Shown here: piece after piece, positions 32,430-33,533 of the stretch
How positions within the stretch are numbered: position 1 is the first letter of the stretch
Layout: each line of letters begins with the position of its first letter
NCBI GenBank assembly: GCA_900542475.1
Contig: UQNO01000024.1
Location: 1-33,533, forward strand
Origin: an uncultured Bacteroidota bacterium
GTDB taxonomy: Bacteria > Bacteroidota > Bacteroidia > Bacteroidales > F082
Length of the DNA: 33,533 nucleotides
Direction: 5' to 3'
Translations under genes and position numbers: made by a program
Notes under the pieces: model-generated
Told to the model about the DNA's origin: nothing
Seen by the model: only the letters and a program-made list of their open reading frames with translations
Database searches by the model: none

Positions 32430-33248
32430 ATGAAATTGAAAAGACTACTGACCTTACTGCTTGCAGTGTTGAGCATTGCAACATTTTCATGTAAAAAAGA
32501 CGGAGCCTCGACGGATTTTCCTCAAGGCGCAATAAACAGACTGTTTTCTGTTAGTGATTCCGAACAAGTCCGTTTCTCCAAAGGGAATCTGCAATACCAG
32601 GCCTCGACAGACACCTGGCGTTTCGCCGAGAACCAATGGGATTGCATAGGCAAGGACAATTCAAATATCTCCCCGGACTACAGCGGCTGGATTGACCTGT
32701 TCGGCTGGGGTACCGGCGACAACCCAGCAAACTCTTCGACAAACAGTGGCGATTACGGTGTATTCAACGACTGGGGCGCCAATGCGATAAGCAACGGAGG
32801 AAACATGGAAAACCGGTGGCGCACTCTGACAAGAGACGAGTGGGAGTATGTGTTCTATAAGAGAAACACGACATCGGGCATAAGGTACGCGAAAGCGCGA
32901 GTCAACGGAGTGAACGGCGTGATACTGCTGCCCGACAACTGGAGCGGCGCCTACAATCTTAAAAACACCAACGAATATGATGTAAATTTCAACGGCAACC
33001 AAATCTCCGCGACAGACTGGGTCTCCAAACTCGAAGCCAACGGGGCGGTCTTCCTGCCTGCTGCGGGCTGGCGTTACGGGACGAATGTCAGCTACGTCGG
33101 TTCCTACGGTTACTACTGGTCGGATGTGTACTACTATAGTGACGGCGCTTACGGCGTGGGCTTCGACGATTCTCACTTGGATGTAGAGTATTGCAGCCAC
33201 CGCAACTACGGTCAAAGTGTGCGCCTCGTCTCTCCTGCCGGGAATTGA
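32430..33248 (+). CDS. Lipoprotein with C-type-lectin-like (FGE/FISUMP) variable C-terminus
   Basis: The 272-residue protein has a lipoprotein signal with lipobox ATFSC (Cys21). The rest resembles the FGE-sulfatase/C-type lectin fold: VRFSKGNLQYQ at ~47-57, WRTLTRDEWEYVF at 130-142, FLPAAGWRYGT at 208-218, and GQSVRLV at the end. Residues ~221-261 are rich in Y, S, D, G and H encoded almost only by NNC or NNT codons. That is the signature of sites derived from AAC/AAT by a diversity-generating retroelement. No template repeat or reverse transcriptase is in the window. It is likely an outer-surface ligand-binding protein. Confidence 0.8.
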   Translation: MKLKRLLTLLLAVLSIATFSCKKDGASTDFPQGAINRLFSVSDSEQVRFSKGNLQYQASTDTWRFAENQWDCIGKDNSNISPDYSGWIDLFGWGTGDNPANSSTNSGDYGVFNDWGANAISNGGNMENRWRTLTRDEWEYVFYKRNTTSGIRYAKARVNGVNGVILLPDNWSGAYNLKNTNEYDVNFNGNQISATDWVSKLEANGAVFLPAAGWRYGTNVSYVGSYGYYWSDVYYYSDGAYGVGFDDSHLDVEYCSHRNYGQSVRLVSPAGN

Positions 33249-33272
33249 TACCTCTTCCTGATGGTCGATTTG

Positions 33273-33287
33273 CGGCAGGAACTGCCG
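33273..33287 (+). other. Small hairpin after the lipoprotein gene
   Basis: CGGCAG-GAA-CTGCCG forms a perfect 6-pair stem 24 bases after the stop. No T run follows, so it is not a standard terminator. Hairpins just downstream of variable regions can be required for retroelement mutagenesis, which makes its position worth noting. Confidence 0.4.
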
Positions 33288-33358
33288 GTTATACACGTCC
33301 GCACATGGCAGCCGGACAGGACAGACATTAACGACTTGATAACTTTGAGAGATTTGCT

Positions 33359-33533
33359 ATGATGAGAAAATTTTTATTTTTATTTGCGGCGTTGGTGTTC
33401 GCCAACGTGCTTCCCGCACAAAACGACTCTCGTCTGCACGTGAGGAAACTGGAGCTCGTACCCAACGACACGGAGGCTTCAAGAGCCGGCAAAAAAGACA
33501 AAAACGGCGAGAAGTGCGCCCTCGTCAAGATAC
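33359..33533 (+). CDS. Secreted protein, N-terminal part (PEGA-type), cut by window edge
   Basis: ATG 33359 opens a frame to the window end, 58 codons. A signal peptide (MMRKFLFLFAALVFANVLPA, then Q) is followed by RLHVRKLELVPNDTEASRAG and KKDKNGEKCALVKI. The pattern of a short strand, a conserved KKDxNGxxCALxKI and a beta-rich continuation is the start of a family of Bacteroidota secreted proteins that often carry PEGA repeats. It follows the variable lipoprotein gene by 110 bases, so the two may be coexpressed. The second ATG at 33362 is equally possible. Confidence 0.7.
   Translation, partial: MMRKFLFLFAALVFANVLPAQNDSRLHVRKLELVPNDTEASRAGKKDKNGEKCALVKI

Noticed and set aside
1..33533. tRNA, rRNA, prophage or integrase genes
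   Set aside because: No tRNA cloverleaf, rRNA segment, integrase or phage structural gene was recognised anywhere in the window.

Overview
The window comes from a bacterium of the phylum Bacteroidota, most likely an uncultured Bacteroidales. The evidence is the FtsL-like protein between rsmH and ftsI, an FtsZ with a long tail, a protein with a type IX secretion (T9SS) sorting tail, a GldA-like ABC ATPase, the gene order rplM-rpsI-rpsB-tsf, and promoters with the Bacteroidota -7 element (TAnnTTTG). The MurE DNPR motif predicts meso-diaminopimelate peptidoglycan.

Region 1 (1-14874, + strand) is a tightly packed division and cell wall (dcw) cluster: mraZ (3' end only), rsmH, ftsL-like, ftsI, murE, mraY, a MurD remnant, ftsW, murG, murC, ftsQ, ftsA, ftsZ, then purN. 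Many genes overlap or are separated by a few bases, so this is probably one long transcript. In the murD slot there is only a 176-residue stand-alone C-terminal domain with degraded ligase motifs.

Region 2 (14890-19157) holds a DUF2147 secreted protein, a DUF389 membrane protein, a convergent Na+/Ca2+ antiporter, a higBA toxin-antitoxin pair with an operator-like inverted repeat over its promoter, and a small lipoprotein behind a long structured leader.

Region 3 (19344-25694) is accessory: a REP-associated/IS200-like transposase with hairpins at its 3' side, the threonine degradation pair kbl-tdh, a Fic protein with an extra N-terminal domain and tandem repeats upstream, a broken hypothetical gene, and a secreted T9SS substrate.

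Region 4 (25789-30846) has cysS, a four-helix-bundle (S23/IVP) gene set inside hairpins and heptamer repeats, and the ribosomal operon rplM-rpsI-rpsB-tsf (- strand).

Region 5 (30847-33533) has a GldA-like ATPase, a candidate structured RNA that overlaps the 3' end of an opposing toxin-nuclease-like gene, a lipoprotein whose C-terminus looks like the variable region of a diversity-generating retroelement target, and the start of a PEGA-type secreted protein.

The most notable signals are two lipoprotein leaders that share the same helix-bulge-helix architecture at the same distance from their promoters, the orphan MurD domain, the kissing-loop RNA candidate, and the retroelement-like variable region.
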